Shown: positions 14,636 to 22,412 of the stretch, piece by piece
How positions within the stretch are numbered: the stretch's first letter is position 1
How the letters are laid out: every line of letters starts with the position of its first letter
From: a virus
Length of the DNA stretch: 33,560 bases
IMG/VR virus record: IMGVR_UViG_3300034190_002068
Coordinates: 1 to 33,560 of that record
Reading direction: 5' to 3' (one strand)
Notes under the pieces: generated by a model
What the model was told of the DNA's origin: nothing
The model's database searches: none
Seen by the model: the letters and a program-made list of their open reading frames with translations, nothing else
Program-made: the position numbers and the translations under genes

Positions 14636-15118
14636 TTAAGCTGGTGATACTAGGAAGTTTCTGGTTCCAGCGGTGTTGTCAGACTGAACGACATCAAAAA
14701 CTTCAATAACAGTTCCAGTTAGGAGATCATCAAGTTCACCCCTGGAATCAATACTATCGTCGTCTATGGTTTCTTTAAGTGAAGATTGATTGGTGCTTAA
14801 CTCTCCCGTGGTGACATCAAAGATTGCCCCCTCTTCGATCTTAGATTGTATGTTATCAAACTTTTCCCGGATCTCCCGTCTTTCACTCGTACTCGTAGCT
14901 TTTGCGAGTTCTTCTTTTTCGGCTTTTCGGGCGGCTCTACGGTTTTTACCTTCTTCCCTGGACTTTTCCTGACGTTCCTTGGATGCTTGGTTTTCTATAT
15001 CCAGCGCACTAGGGCCTCCTCGTCCAGTCATATCACCATGCGAAGATCTCTCCCCGTGTGGGGATCTCTCCCCATGCGGAGTTCTGTCCCCATGTTCTCT
15101 GTACGTATCCTCGCTCAT
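14636..15118 (-). CDS. Hydrophilic protein with PHGERS repeats (160 aa)
   Basis: Unrecognised. The N-terminus contains three tandem copies of a six-residue unit, TPHGER-SPHGER-SSHGD, bringing regularly spaced His residues. A Lys/Glu/Arg-rich helical coiled-coil (ERQEKSREEGKNRRAARKAE) and an acidic tail follow. It starts in a TAATG overlap with the upstream structural gene. The His repeats might bind metal or provide a pH-sensitive element. A virion-linking or assembly role is only inferred from position. Confidence 0.6.
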   Translation of the reverse strand: MSEDTYREHGDRTPHGERSPHGERSSHGDMTGRGGPSALDIENQASKERQEKSREEGKNRRAARKAEKEELAKATSTSERREIREKFDNIQSKIEEGAIFDVTTGELSTNQSSLKETIDDDSIDSRGELDDLLTGTVIEVFDVVQSDNTAGTRNFLVSPA

Positions 15119-16443
15119 TAACTATATGGTAGGCTGGCGGTAGCTACTTGGTCGGGTATAGCATCCGTTACTATGATTGTTTTTTTGTAGTAATTAGTAC
15201 CGTTAATGTCGTTGAAAGCGGGCTTTATTGAAGCGGATAGTACATATTGATTACCAATAGGGTCTGGCGGGCCTTTTTCAGTAGTTACACTGTAGCTAAT
15301 CGAGGTTTCGTTGGCAGCAATGACCTTGTTGTTAATAAGAGCAGCCGCAAACGCAAACACCTGCTGAGACACTGACCCGGATACACTATCAGTTGAGGTT
15401 CTGTATCCTCGGTATCCCTTTGTTATGTTTACGCCACCCTCGGAGCCAGCTATGGATATGGTTGAAGATGCCCAGTTATTTGGACTCCATAGACCATCTG
15501 CACTTTGATATGTGTAATCCGCTGCAACAATGTTTGGTGAAGTTTGGAAAAACTCATATACTGTACACAAAACATCGGCTTGAGCGGGTGGTCTTTCAAT
15601 TACCTCATTGATCCTAACGATTCGGTTATCCGTCTCCGATACCGAAAAACGAACAACTCCAGGATACTGAAAGGGTCTAAATGTTTTGTACTCACTAACA
15701 AGATTAGGGTCCGAGCCAACAATACTGTTGCCGTTTTTGTCCTGCATTGTGGTGACCGTAATTCTCTTTAGCCCCAAGAAGTTGTCCGTTGTGCGGCTAA
15801 TGATTGGCCCAGTAGTTGTACCCTCCGTTACAAGAAACTCCTTCGTTTCCTGCTGTACACCTTCAGATAGTTGCCTGGTGCTTACACTGAGCGTGCCAGC
15901 CTCTATATACGTCTCCTCTACGGTTCTGGAGGCATCGGTATCATCCACCTCATAAGAGGACAGGAAGAGCGTTACAGCGGCCTCATCGTCGATTTGGCTA
16001 GTGATGGTTGTCGTACCAACTGTTTTTTGGAAATCAGTACCCGCTGCGGCAATACTCTGTCTGCGCACTCTACGCAGTCCATTGAGTTCGTAGTCAATAG
16101 TGTCGTCCTTAACCTGTACAAAGGTACTGCTTAGGGTTTCGTATACGAACTGTATTATGTATTGCCCGCCCTCAACCCGACTCCTGTTGCCGGACTCCGC
16201 AGCAATAAGACGCATATTTGGGTACGTTTCCTTGTGTCTTGGGTTAATCCCATCTACACTCATCTCCGCGGACGACAGCGTACCAAAATCCGCAAATATA
16301 CGATCCTTGTTATCATTGAACCAATCATTACGAGGGTTCAATGGGGTCATATTGAAGGTTAAACGGAAGCGATCATTCTGTAGTTTTTGTACAGAAGGAT
16401 TCCCAATTACCTTCAGCCGATTAGTTCTGTGAGATACAGCCAT
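15118..16443 (-). CDS. Structural (tail-associated) protein, beta-rich (441 aa)
   Basis: I recall similar proteins only as unannotated structural proteins in environmental phages. The sequence is beta-rich, with repeated VxxTTxTxxS-type strands and no enzymatic motif. It begins MAVSHRTNRLKVIGNPSVQK and overlaps both neighbouring genes by the TAATG arrangement. Placement just after the fibre gene and before small appendage proteins suggests a tail-tube or fibre-linking part. Confidence 0.65.
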   Translation of the reverse strand: MAVSHRTNRLKVIGNPSVQKLQNDRFRLTFNMTPLNPRNDWFNDNKDRIFADFGTLSSAEMSVDGINPRHKETYPNMRLIAAESGNRSRVEGGQYIIQFVYETLSSTFVQVKDDTIDYELNGLRRVRRQSIAAAGTDFQKTVGTTTITSQIDDEAAVTLFLSSYEVDDTDASRTVEETYIEAGTLSVSTRQLSEGVQQETKEFLVTEGTTTGPIISRTTDNFLGLKRITVTTMQDKNGNSIVGSDPNLVSEYKTFRPFQYPGVVRFSVSETDNRIVRINEVIERPPAQADVLCTVYEFFQTSPNIVAADYTYQSADGLWSPNNWASSTISIAGSEGGVNITKGYRGYRTSTDSVSGSVSQQVFAFAAALINNKVIAANETSISYSVTTEKGPPDPIGNQYVLSASIKPAFNDINGTNYYKKTIIVTDAIPDQVATASLPYS

Positions 16444-17693
16444 TATTGAGCAAGTAATCCAAGGTTTTTGAGTGCCTTAACAATGTCGTTTATTGTGTAT
16501 GCCGTGCTTCCTACGTTACCTGTAAATGTGGCATTAGTGTGAACGGTAGTTCCCGATCCTCCAGTAATTCCACTTGTTTCACCAGTTCCATTTTGTTGGA
16601 CAACAGGAGTAGCATTAAAAAATCCAATCTTTTGGCTGGTAGCAGTACCAATCTTTGTTCCAGTACTTGTGCCGATAATTATATCGTGATCGCCAGATAC
16701 ATCTACATCCTTGCCGAATACTATCTTTTCACCAGAGTTTGTGGTAACGAACTTTAAGTAACTGTTGCTACTTTCTGTTACATCCAAAGCACTTGCTAGA
16801 TTGTCCGTTAGGGATATTTTGTTAGTTCCAGTATTACCGTTGAAGTTTACATTTAAACCAACCGTAGCATCATCGACGGAAACTTCATCGCAGTTTACAT
16901 CTCCAGCATTTGTAATATCCCCATCGGATACACTAATTGATGTAAATGTACCAGCCGCAAAAGTACCCGCTGCTGCTGAGTTCGCACCAATAACCGTACC
17001 ATCAATAGCCCCACCATCAATGTCAACGGAATTAGATGCCTGTGTAGCGATTGTCCCCAAGCCGAGACTTGTTCGTACCGTTGATCCGGACTCGTACTGA
17101 AAAGCACCAGCACCAGTTGCTACAATAAATTCCCCATCCGAGGAAGGAGCAGACAAAGCTCCAAGATCATCAAGGACATCCTGTTGTTGTTGCGCATCAA
17201 GGTTTGTTCTAGCGGCTGATGCAGAGGAAGCGTTCGTTCCTCCGTTTGCTATAGCCAATGTCCCCGTAATTGCACCACCAGGTAAACTATCGAGAGAAAG
17301 GTCACCGGAGTGATTCGCCCTGTTTCTGGCAGCATCGTAAACACTGGTTGTGACGGGTGTTGCATCAACCTGGTTATCCTTCAACAACGTAGACAGTTCA
17401 ATACTTCCACCTACTGCACTGCTTGGTATAATTACCTCAACGTGTTCACCACCGGGTAAGGTAATATCATAGGAAGTACCAGTATCGGATGAACCTGTAT
17501 TAAAAACTGTCAACGAACCATTGCCACTAGCGTCTGATGTAGTCGATACGGAACCACGTCCAATAACAGGAGAGTCCGTAGCACTTACATCTGCACCTAC
17601 ATTTTTGAGTGTAAACGTAATTGTCTGGCTCGCGAAATTAGCGTAACCAGCATCCTTAAGGTTAAAGTTAACTGTAGTGCTTGAAGCTGACAT
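16443..17693 (-). CDS. Tail fibre-like protein (416 aa)
   Basis: The protein has repetitive Gly/Ser/Thr/Asn-rich beta sequence typical of trimeric phage fibres. The diagnostic segment is LPGGAITGTLAIANGGTNAS with SAARTNLDAQ, a motif I recall from many phage tail-fibre and appendage proteins, followed by LGLGTIATQASNSVDIDGG-type repeats (ITNAGDVNCDEVSVDDATVG). The C-terminus (YTINDIVKALKNLGLLAQ) is a short helix often found at the end of such phage proteins. The N-terminal 130 residues probably form the virion-attachment part. A role in host binding is inferred. Confidence 0.8.
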   Translation of the reverse strand: MSASSTTVNFNLKDAGYANFASQTITFTLKNVGADVSATDSPVIGRGSVSTTSDASGNGSLTVFNTGSSDTGTSYDITLPGGEHVEVIIPSSAVGGSIELSTLLKDNQVDATPVTTSVYDAARNRANHSGDLSLDSLPGGAITGTLAIANGGTNASSASAARTNLDAQQQQDVLDDLGALSAPSSDGEFIVATGAGAFQYESGSTVRTSLGLGTIATQASNSVDIDGGAIDGTVIGANSAAAGTFAAGTFTSISVSDGDITNAGDVNCDEVSVDDATVGLNVNFNGNTGTNKISLTDNLASALDVTESSNSYLKFVTTNSGEKIVFGKDVDVSGDHDIIIGTSTGTKIGTATSQKIGFFNATPVVQQNGTGETSGITGGSGTTVHTNATFTGNVGSTAYTINDIVKALKNLGLLAQ

Positions 17694-17986
17694 TAGTATT
17701 TACCCTTTCTTGATTTGGGAGATGATTTCTTGCGGCCACCCTTACCCTTCCATAACTCAGTGCAAGCCAGGTGTTTAGCGGTTCCCGGTTTAGCGGTGTC
17801 GCATTTATGCCTAGCCCGGAAACTCTTACGGGCGGCGTCGGAGTAGTTATGGCCGTAACCTTTGGCTCCAGCGTGGACGAGTTTACGTTCCCCGCCTACA
17901 CAATACAGTTTCATGATCTTCTTGCCGGATCGTGTAGATGGGCGGACCTCTCCGCACCGCATTGTTTTCTTGGGGTTACTTGCCAT
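17693..17986 (-). CDS. Small basic Cys-containing late protein (97 aa)
   Basis: A highly basic protein (Lys/Arg throughout, tail GKGGRKKSSPKSRKGKY) with four Cys (11, 29, 62, 75). Its central KSFRARHKCDTAKPGT segment resembles a family I know from many marine phages but without assigned function. It stops against the fibre start in a TAATG overlap and overlaps the 81-residue protein at its own start. Binding to DNA or to capsid interior, or zinc binding by the cysteines, is plausible but not established. Confidence 0.75.
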   Translation of the reverse strand: MASNPKKTMRCGEVRPSTRSGKKIMKLYCVGGERKLVHAGAKGYGHNYSDAARKSFRARHKCDTAKPGTAKHLACTELWKGKGGRKKSSPKSRKGKY

Positions 17987-18221
17987 TTCGTACCTTTGCT
18001 CGTGGTGTGTTTGCTACAACTGTCTTTCCTTTGGCTCCTGCGCGTTTCTTCTTTCTTGCTGTAGCTGCTCGTTCAGCTTTCGTAAGGCTAAGTGCCTTAC
18101 GTTTCGGTAAGCAGCGGTCCGGATTTTTCTTATCCTTAGAAGTTCCGCAAGGGCCTTTAATTGATCCATCTGTTCCAATCCGTACCCAGTTTTGTTCGCG
18201 CCATTGTTTGAGTTGTCCCAC
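17976..18221 (-). CDS. DUF6321-like small basic protein (81 aa)
   Basis: The protein matches the pattern WVRIGTDGSIKGPCGTSKDK, then KNPDRCLPKRKALSLTKAER and AATARKKKRAG, which I recognise as the DUF6321 type found in phage structural regions. It has two conserved Cys and a strongly basic C-terminus. The start is GTG (18219-18221), sharing bases with the upstream stop (TAGTG), so it is translationally coupled. The function is unknown. It belongs to a run of four basic small genes. Confidence 0.75.
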   Translation of the reverse strand: MGQLKQWREQNWVRIGTDGSIKGPCGTSKDKKNPDRCLPKRKALSLTKAERAATARKKKRAGAKGKTVVANTPRAKVRNGK

Positions 18222-18391
18222 TATTTAGCCTTTCGTTTACGACCCTTGGCCTTCTTTGCGTAGTTGGGGTCCTTGCAGTATTTACTCGCCGCCATGTTAG
18301 CGTAAGCACTTGGGTAGGTGTCAAATGTACGTCTAGCCCAGGCTTTACCTTCCGGGCATATCTTACCTCCGCTTTTTGCTTTTTGTGCCAT
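18221..18391 (-). CDS. Small basic protein with Cys pair (56 aa)
   Basis: The translation MAQKAKSGGKICPEG, then WARRTFDTYPSAYANMAASK and YCKDPNYAKKAKGRKRKAK is complete. The motif FDTYPSAYANxxASKxC recurs in small phage proteins. It has two Cys and a poly-basic tail. No Shine-Dalgarno sequence is seen; the leader contains a direct repeat. It ends at the GTG start of the next gene. It probably belongs with its basic neighbours. The function is unknown. Confidence 0.7.
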   Translation of the reverse strand: MAQKAKSGGKICPEGKAWARRTFDTYPSAYANMAASKYCKDPNYAKKAKGRKRKAK

Positions 18392-18394
18392 TAC

Positions 18395-18414
18395 GTTGAG
18401 TTGTGGTTGAGTTG
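18395..18414. repeat. Short direct repeat GTTGAGTTG x2
   Basis: Two copies of GTTGAGTTG separated by TG lie in the 69-base gap just upstream of the 56-residue minus-strand gene. The 11-bp period equals about one helical turn. It may be regulatory or incidental. Confidence 0.5.
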
Positions 18415-18460
18415 CGCCGTTTTACCATTTTAGTTGGTTTCTGGCAGTAACGTATAATCC

Positions 18461-18574
18461 TCATTTTTTCTTACGTTTTTTGAGTGCCTTAAAGTCAGCA
18501 CCAGTAATTTTCTTACGAGGAGGAGCAACAGCAGCTAGACGCTTTTGTTTTGGACTGTACTTAGAGTAGGGCAT
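18461..18574 (-). CDS. Very short basic phage protein (37 aa)
   Basis: The 37-residue product MPYSKYSPKQKRLAAVAPPR then KKITGADFKALKKRKKK is a recognisable short phage family (KYSxKQKxLAxVAPPRxKIT). I recall it from marine phage late regions. It is too short for routine gene calling. It is start/stop-coupled to the upstream membrane gene and is very lysine-rich. The function is unknown. A DNA-binding or scaffold-like peptide are possibilities. Confidence 0.7.
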   Translation of the reverse strand: MPYSKYSPKQKRLAAVAPPRKKITGADFKALKKRKKK

Positions 18575-18729
18575 TATTTATCTTGTTTGTTGTGAAAATC
18601 AAAGAGGACTTTGACCTTTTCTGTAAGTGTTTCGATGTTGTAGTGCATTTTGGCTAGTACAATGACTAGACCAATAAAGCCGACAAAGATCGGCCATAAA
18701 GCTGATATGATTGATAGGACTTCATTCAT
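18574..18729 (-). CDS. Single-span small membrane protein (51 aa)
   Basis: The sequence MNEVLSIISALWPIFVGFIG LVIVLAK is a transmembrane span (about residues 5-26). A short charged, helical cytoplasmic tail follows (MHYNIETLTEKVKVLFDFHN). It overlaps the stop of the 132-residue holin-like gene by 4 bases and its own stop overlaps the next start. It could be an antiholin, pinholin-type or spanin-like part of the lysis cassette. Confidence 0.65.
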   Translation of the reverse strand: MNEVLSIISALWPIFVGFIGLVIVLAKMHYNIETLTEKVKVLFDFHNKQDK

Positions 18730-19124
18730 TTAACTTGGGATGATCCGAAGTAAAATCCGACAATAGCCAGAGCGGTCTGCCGTACTTCAGGTAGTATAAC
18801 ATATCCACTGACCTGATCCCATTTAACGCCCTTCAGAAGCCCGAAGAAGCCGTTTGTTTCCTTCTGGATGGATACGTCCACGTTAGTGAATGCAAGGACG
18901 AATGGGGCTATTACAATCGCAAAGAAGGTCACTCCTACGAGGAACCTCCGTACCCATACTCCAGTATCACGGGCAGCAGCCCTGTCAGCGGAGTCATCAG
19001 CGACTCCCTGCTTCTTCAGCATATTGTCGAACTGACGAGCTTGGCTCTGTGCTTGTGCAGCTATGAGCTTCATAACGAAGCCAGAGATCCCACCACCAAG
19101 CAATGATATAAGTTCAGGGGTCAT
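18726..19124 (-). CDS. Three-span holin-like membrane protein (132 aa)
   Basis: Three hydrophobic segments can be seen: residues 4-25 (ELISLLGGGISGFVMKLIAA), 61-79 (FLVGVTFFAIVIAPFVLAF) and 117-131 (TALAIVGFYFGSS). They are separated by a charged helical loop (AQSQARQFDNMLKKQGVADD). This layout resembles the three-span holin group found in phages and gene-transfer agents (GTA_holin_3TM). Holins form pores that release endolysin. It is 4-base coupled to the small membrane genes on both sides. Confidence 0.75.
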   Translation of the reverse strand: MTPELISLLGGGISGFVMKLIAAQAQSQARQFDNMLKKQGVADDSADRAAARDTGVWVRRFLVGVTFFAIVIAPFVLAFTNVDVSIQKETNGFFGLLKGVKWDQVSGYVILPEVRQTALAIVGFYFGSSQVK

Positions 19125-19273
19125 TTCTTGAGTAACTTGTAAATAGATAGTCCCATATACATCAAAGTAGCTAGACCTACGAACAGGCTAACTACAGCGT
19201 TTACTTCGGAAAGCCCGATTGTTGCAAGGAATCCTCCTGCACCAAGCGAGGCTCGTGAGATTAGTTCGTCCAT
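19121..19273 (-). CDS. Small membrane protein, holin-like (50 aa)
   Basis: The translation MDELISRASLGAGGFLATIG then LSEVNAVVSLFVGLATLMYM has one or two hydrophobic spans (residues 8-22 and 26-43), with a short basic C-terminus (SIYKLLKK). Both ends are ATGA overlaps (start with the 80-residue gene's stop, stop with the holin-like start). I read it as the third member of a membrane cassette, possibly a second holin or an antiholin. Confidence 0.65.
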   Translation of the reverse strand: MDELISRASLGAGGFLATIGLSEVNAVVSLFVGLATLMYMGLSIYKLLKK

Positions 19274-19515
19274 CATTCTTCTGGAGTTGGAAATGTTACT
19301 GAAGAAACAGTAGCTGCTTGTTCTTCTTCTGTAAGCGTATAGTCAGATACTTCCAATGCGTACTTGGCTGAACCCACTAATGGAGCTTTAGTAATCTTTG
19401 GAGAAGTAACATACTTACTGCCAGAGCCATTGACGTAAAAAGAAAGACCCTGTGCCTGTCCTTCCGCACTTGCTCTAGAGATTGCCTCTTCTTCTGTTGT
19501 ATAAAGTAAATACAT
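19273..19515 (-). CDS. Small acidic hypothetical protein (80 aa)
   Basis: Unrecognised. It starts MYLLYTTEEEAISRASAEGQ, has a middle with GSGSKYVTSPKIT, and ends acidic (FPTPEE). It is soluble, without cysteines. Position between the adhesin gene and the membrane cassette, with start/stop overlaps, is compatible with a chaperone or accessory of the adhesin, as is common for genes next to phage fibres, but this is only inference. Confidence 0.6.
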   Translation of the reverse strand: MYLLYTTEEEAISRASAEGQAQGLSFYVNGSGSKYVTSPKITKAPLVGSAKYALEVSDYTLTEEEQAATVSSVTFPTPEE

Positions 19516-20804
19516 TATGAAATGTCGTAGTACGTTTTGATGTTATCGTGTATATCGGAAAGGGATGCGGTTTGGTCAGAAGCATAAATAACAACCTCTG
19601 ATATGTTACCTCCCCAGTTACTTCCTCCATCGTGACTTCCAATGCCACCTGCTGTTTGTGATAAATATGTATCAACAGATGATACACTTACCTTCTCAAC
19701 TCCATCAAAATATCCTTTCGCAGTTGAGCTACCCGCAACACCAGAAAACAAATGTTGTGCTTCATCGGTATCAGCCGCATCTACAAGCCTCACGGATGAT
19801 GATCCAAAGTCTGGTCCATAACTGAAATGCCAACCATTAGTGGTTCGTGAAGGTAGATACCAACGTCTATTACCACCGCTTAACCTTGATAGGGCTAATG
19901 CGATTTCAGTACCCGATGAATAACCAATGTTTTGACAGACATTAAAAGCACTTGCACTATTGATACTAGTTATTACATCTGGTAAATCTAAATCATCATT
20001 TGATCCATCAAAAGAAATTGTAGTCCTTCCGTTTGGATCTGTAATGAGACCGCTAGAACTATCAGCAATCTTTGGTTGCTCGTTTAGCGTGTCTTGGCTT
20101 GCATCGTTTCCGCTACCGCTTTGGTCGTACCAAGTAACAACAAAAGCATCAGTACCACTAATGAAGTCACCTAAGTTTGTATCCGTTGTATCTCCTACTG
20201 TGTACGAAGCTCCAAAACCAAAACCAAGTTGTATTGCTCCAGCAGAATCATTACTTCTTATATAGATGTAGGCTGAGTTCGCATTAATTGTTGTAAGCGA
20301 AACGCTATTAGCCATAGTTGCTATATTAGAAGATGGACTTCCTCCAGCATCCGCTAAGAAAATACTCCAACTACCAGTTACGGAGGTTACAACAGTTGAG
20401 ACAGTCACAGTATTCCCAGAGGGAATCGGTGGTTGGTTTATAGGAACACGAACCTGAAATCCACTAGATGCTCCAGAAACGGCCAAAGAGTACAGCGGCG
20501 AAAGCGTAGTGCTTGATGCTGATCCTGTGGCTACAACCCAACTTGTTCCAAGATCTAAAGTAGTTGGCTCCGTTACATTGGTAATAGGTGATGTCGTCGA
20601 GACTGCACCACTACCATCAAAGCCTACATTGACCTCCACGTTATCAGACGATCTGCGGATGCGTACTGCGTTACCGCCATTGCCTGTAAGTGAACGAAGG
20701 CTATATGCAGCAGAAGCCCCACCAGCTATCTGGAGGAGCCTGTCACCCACTCTGCTAGGCGACGAGGATTCTCTACCTAGTGCCTGATCCAGACTGATGT
20801 GCAT
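19515..20804 (-). CDS. Adhesin/tail protein with arabinofuranosidase-like lectin fold (429 aa)
   Basis: Residues 32-64 (AAYSLRSLTGNGGNAVRIRR with NVEVNVGFDG) and 223-235 (TWYDQSGSGNDA) are the two halves of the pattern seen in alpha-L-arabinofuranosidase B-type catalytic/lectin domains of phage and bacterial surface proteins. Between them sits about 150 residues of Ser/Thr/Gly-rich beta sequence, longer than the usual gap and probably an inserted beta domain. The C-terminal 200 residues (ISFDGSNDDLDLPD ... GGIGSHDGGSNWGGNISEVV) look like a concanavalin/laminin-G sandwich. I infer carbohydrate recognition at the host surface. Catalysis is not shown. Confidence 0.8.
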   Translation of the reverse strand: MHISLDQALGRESSSPSRVGDRLLQIAGGASAAYSLRSLTGNGGNAVRIRRSSDNVEVNVGFDGSGAVSTTSPITNVTEPTTLDLGTSWVVATGSASSTTLSPLYSLAVSGASSGFQVRVPINQPPIPSGNTVTVSTVVTSVTGSWSIFLADAGGSPSSNIATMANSVSLTTINANSAYIYIRSNDSAGAIQLGFGFGASYTVGDTTDTNLGDFISGTDAFVVTWYDQSGSGNDASQDTLNEQPKIADSSSGLITDPNGRTTISFDGSNDDLDLPDVITSINSASAFNVCQNIGYSSGTEIALALSRLSGGNRRWYLPSRTTNGWHFSYGPDFGSSSVRLVDAADTDEAQHLFSGVAGSSTAKGYFDGVEKVSVSSVDTYLSQTAGGIGSHDGGSNWGGNISEVVIYASDQTASLSDIHDNIKTYYDIS

Positions 20805-20805
20805 A

Positions 20806-21075
20806 TTAGACCTTGTGTACTGCGATTAAACCACCAGCCGCAACCGTTACGTCCGTAAAGCGTCCGTACAGTATTGTACCAGCACCAAATGTCGTATGAA
20901 GTTCATCTGCGTTCTCAATGTCAGCAGCAGATACGGTTACGCTGGAAATGGTAGAATCCTTGAGGCATTGAATTGCTCCGTATGTTCCAGCACCAGCGGT
21001 AGCATGATTAGTTCCATCCAGGATAATAGATCCGGCGGAGGAGAACTCAAGGGCGTTGTTTCGTGAAGTTGCCAT
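20806..21075 (-). CDS. Small beta-rich structural protein (89 aa)
   Basis: Unrecognised. The sequence ATSRNNALEFSSAGSIILDG then AGTYGAIQCLKDSTISSVTV is Gly/Ala/Thr-rich and beta-like, typical of small head or neck surface proteins. One Cys is present. It sits directly downstream of a promoter-like extended -10 element and one base ahead of the adhesin gene. It may be a decoration or neck-whisker component. Confidence 0.6.
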   Translation of the reverse strand: MATSRNNALEFSSAGSIILDGTNHATAGAGTYGAIQCLKDSTISSVTVSAADIENADELHTTFGAGTILYGRFTDVTVAAGGLIAVHKV

Positions 21076-21081
21076 ATTCGT

Positions 21082-21112
21082 ATTATATCATTGTTGTTAA
21101 CGGCTCTGTCTA
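21082..21112 (-). promoter_or_regulatory. Late promoter before the 89-aa structural gene
   Basis: The minus strand reads TAGACA (21112-21107), a 19-base spacer ending TGA, then TATAAT (21087-21082), and 6 bases to the ATG at 21075. The extended TGA-TATAAT core is identical to that at 14031-14023, so the two are probably the same promoter class. Confidence 0.55.
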
Positions 21113-22101
21113 GAGACGTAGGTATTAAATCGTTTATTGATGGTGGAGTTGTTCATACGGAGATCCACCTTTTCAAGTTCTTGCGCTATGTACTTCTGGG
21201 CAACTCCTTCTTCGGCTATAGCTTCTTCTTGTTTATTTTGCACCCGAAGGAAATCAGCGTACACGGAGTGCGCCATGTAGTTAAAGAACTCAGCAGGAAC
21301 CGTAGCTGTTGAGTTATAAAAATCACTCGTTACAGAGAACGGGGTGAATTGCTTCTTGTAAGTTACAAAGGCCGTGTTGTCTGTTGTATTAACTATATTT
21401 AGGATATTAGCTCCGTCAGAATCAGCAAAGAAATCATACTCAATAGCTGAGTTATTTAAGAAAGCATCCTTTCGATGAATCCGATTGAAGTCACCTATTG
21501 TATTTTTATTGGGTTGTTCGTAAGTAATTAAGTTTTTATTTTCCGCAGTCGGTCTACCTCCATTAGCTATACTGTCAGCGGCAAAAAAATCTACGTCCTG
21601 AACATTGTCAATATCTGCAACTTGGCTTGTGTATTTATTGGTTCCCTCTGATGCAACGGAAACGGTTCCGTCTGTAGCAACTGCAATCGTACCCCCCATT
21701 GAAATTCTCCAGGTGTCACTTAATGATGCATCTCTATACATCATAGCACCTGCAGATATTAAAGTGGCACTACGTTCTGACTGACTTGTATAATAAATGT
21801 TTGAGCCAGTCTTTGCTAATCCATTCGCACCACTTTCAACTCCAGCAAGAATATAACTTGAATTTATAGTATTAGCATCAGTACCGCTACTAGACGTTGC
21901 TCCACTTAATAATATTGCTGAAATATTACGCTCCTCGGAGGAAACTAAATACCGAGGCCATACTGGGCTAGTATCGAAGGCTTCCTGGAACCTACGGTTG
22001 ATGAAGTTCTTGACCTGTGTCTGTTCATCCGCAGCCAGTTCAACGGCTCCGATCATATTGGTAATTAGAGAAAACAGGTCGCCGTATGTTCTTGTTTGCA
22101 T
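21097..22101 (-). CDS. Head-tail adaptor/neck or tail-tube candidate (334 aa)
   Basis: No exact family is recognised. The first 60 residues (MQTRTYGDLFSLITNMIGAV, then VKNFINRRFQEAFDTSPVWP) resemble the helical N-terminus of podovirus adaptor/tail-tubular proteins that dock on the portal. A long beta-like region follows. Its position directly after capsid, decoration and a 101-residue protein in the late order supports a connector role. It is coupled to the upstream gene through overlapping ends. Confidence 0.6.
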   Translation of the reverse strand: MQTRTYGDLFSLITNMIGAVELAADEQTQVKNFINRRFQEAFDTSPVWPRYLVSSEERNISAILLSGATSSSGTDANTINSSYILAGVESGANGLAKTGSNIYYTSQSERSATLISAGAMMYRDASLSDTWRISMGGTIAVATDGTVSVASEGTNKYTSQVADIDNVQDVDFFAADSIANGGRPTAENKNLITYEQPNKNTIGDFNRIHRKDAFLNNSAIEYDFFADSDGANILNIVNTTDNTAFVTYKKQFTPFSVTSDFYNSTATVPAEFFNYMAHSVYADFLRVQNKQEEAIAEEGVAQKYIAQELEKVDLRMNNSTINKRFNTYVSRQSR

Positions 22102-22406
22102 TATGCGTTGTTTGGAGACAGATCTTTGTGCTTCTTATTGAAATACTTGAGGAACTCCTTTGAGTGTACCTCCTTGTGGCCGTATTTGTTTGTCAGCCGG
22201 AAGAAGTCCCTGGGGTGCATTACAGCCACGCATTTGCCCAGAGTAGGGTGTGTTTTACCCCTGAGTTTGTTAGCCTCCTTGCGGGCTTCCTTGTCGCGGT
22301 CCTCGGCCTGTGCTGCCTCCATCCGGAAACCAGTTTTGATTTCCTTCATAAAGGCGCGGTCCACCTCGCCATCAGAGTAGCGGGGTAATTTAGTAATAAT
22401 TTCCAT
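22101..22406 (-). CDS. Hypothetical basic helical protein (101 aa)
   Basis: Unrecognised. It is Lys/Glu/Arg-rich with a coiled-coil-prone centre (EAAQAEDRDKEARKEANKLR) and a C-terminal domain with PRDFFRLTNKYGHKEVHSKE. No membrane or secretion signal. It is the first gene after the terminator that follows the capsid block, and it ends against the adaptor start. A structural assembly role is likely but unproven. Confidence 0.6.
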   Translation of the reverse strand: MEIITKLPRYSDGEVDRAFMKEIKTGFRMEAAQAEDRDKEARKEANKLRGKTHPTLGKCVAVMHPRDFFRLTNKYGHKEVHSKEFLKYFNKKHKDLSPNNA

Positions 22407-22412
22407 AGATTG

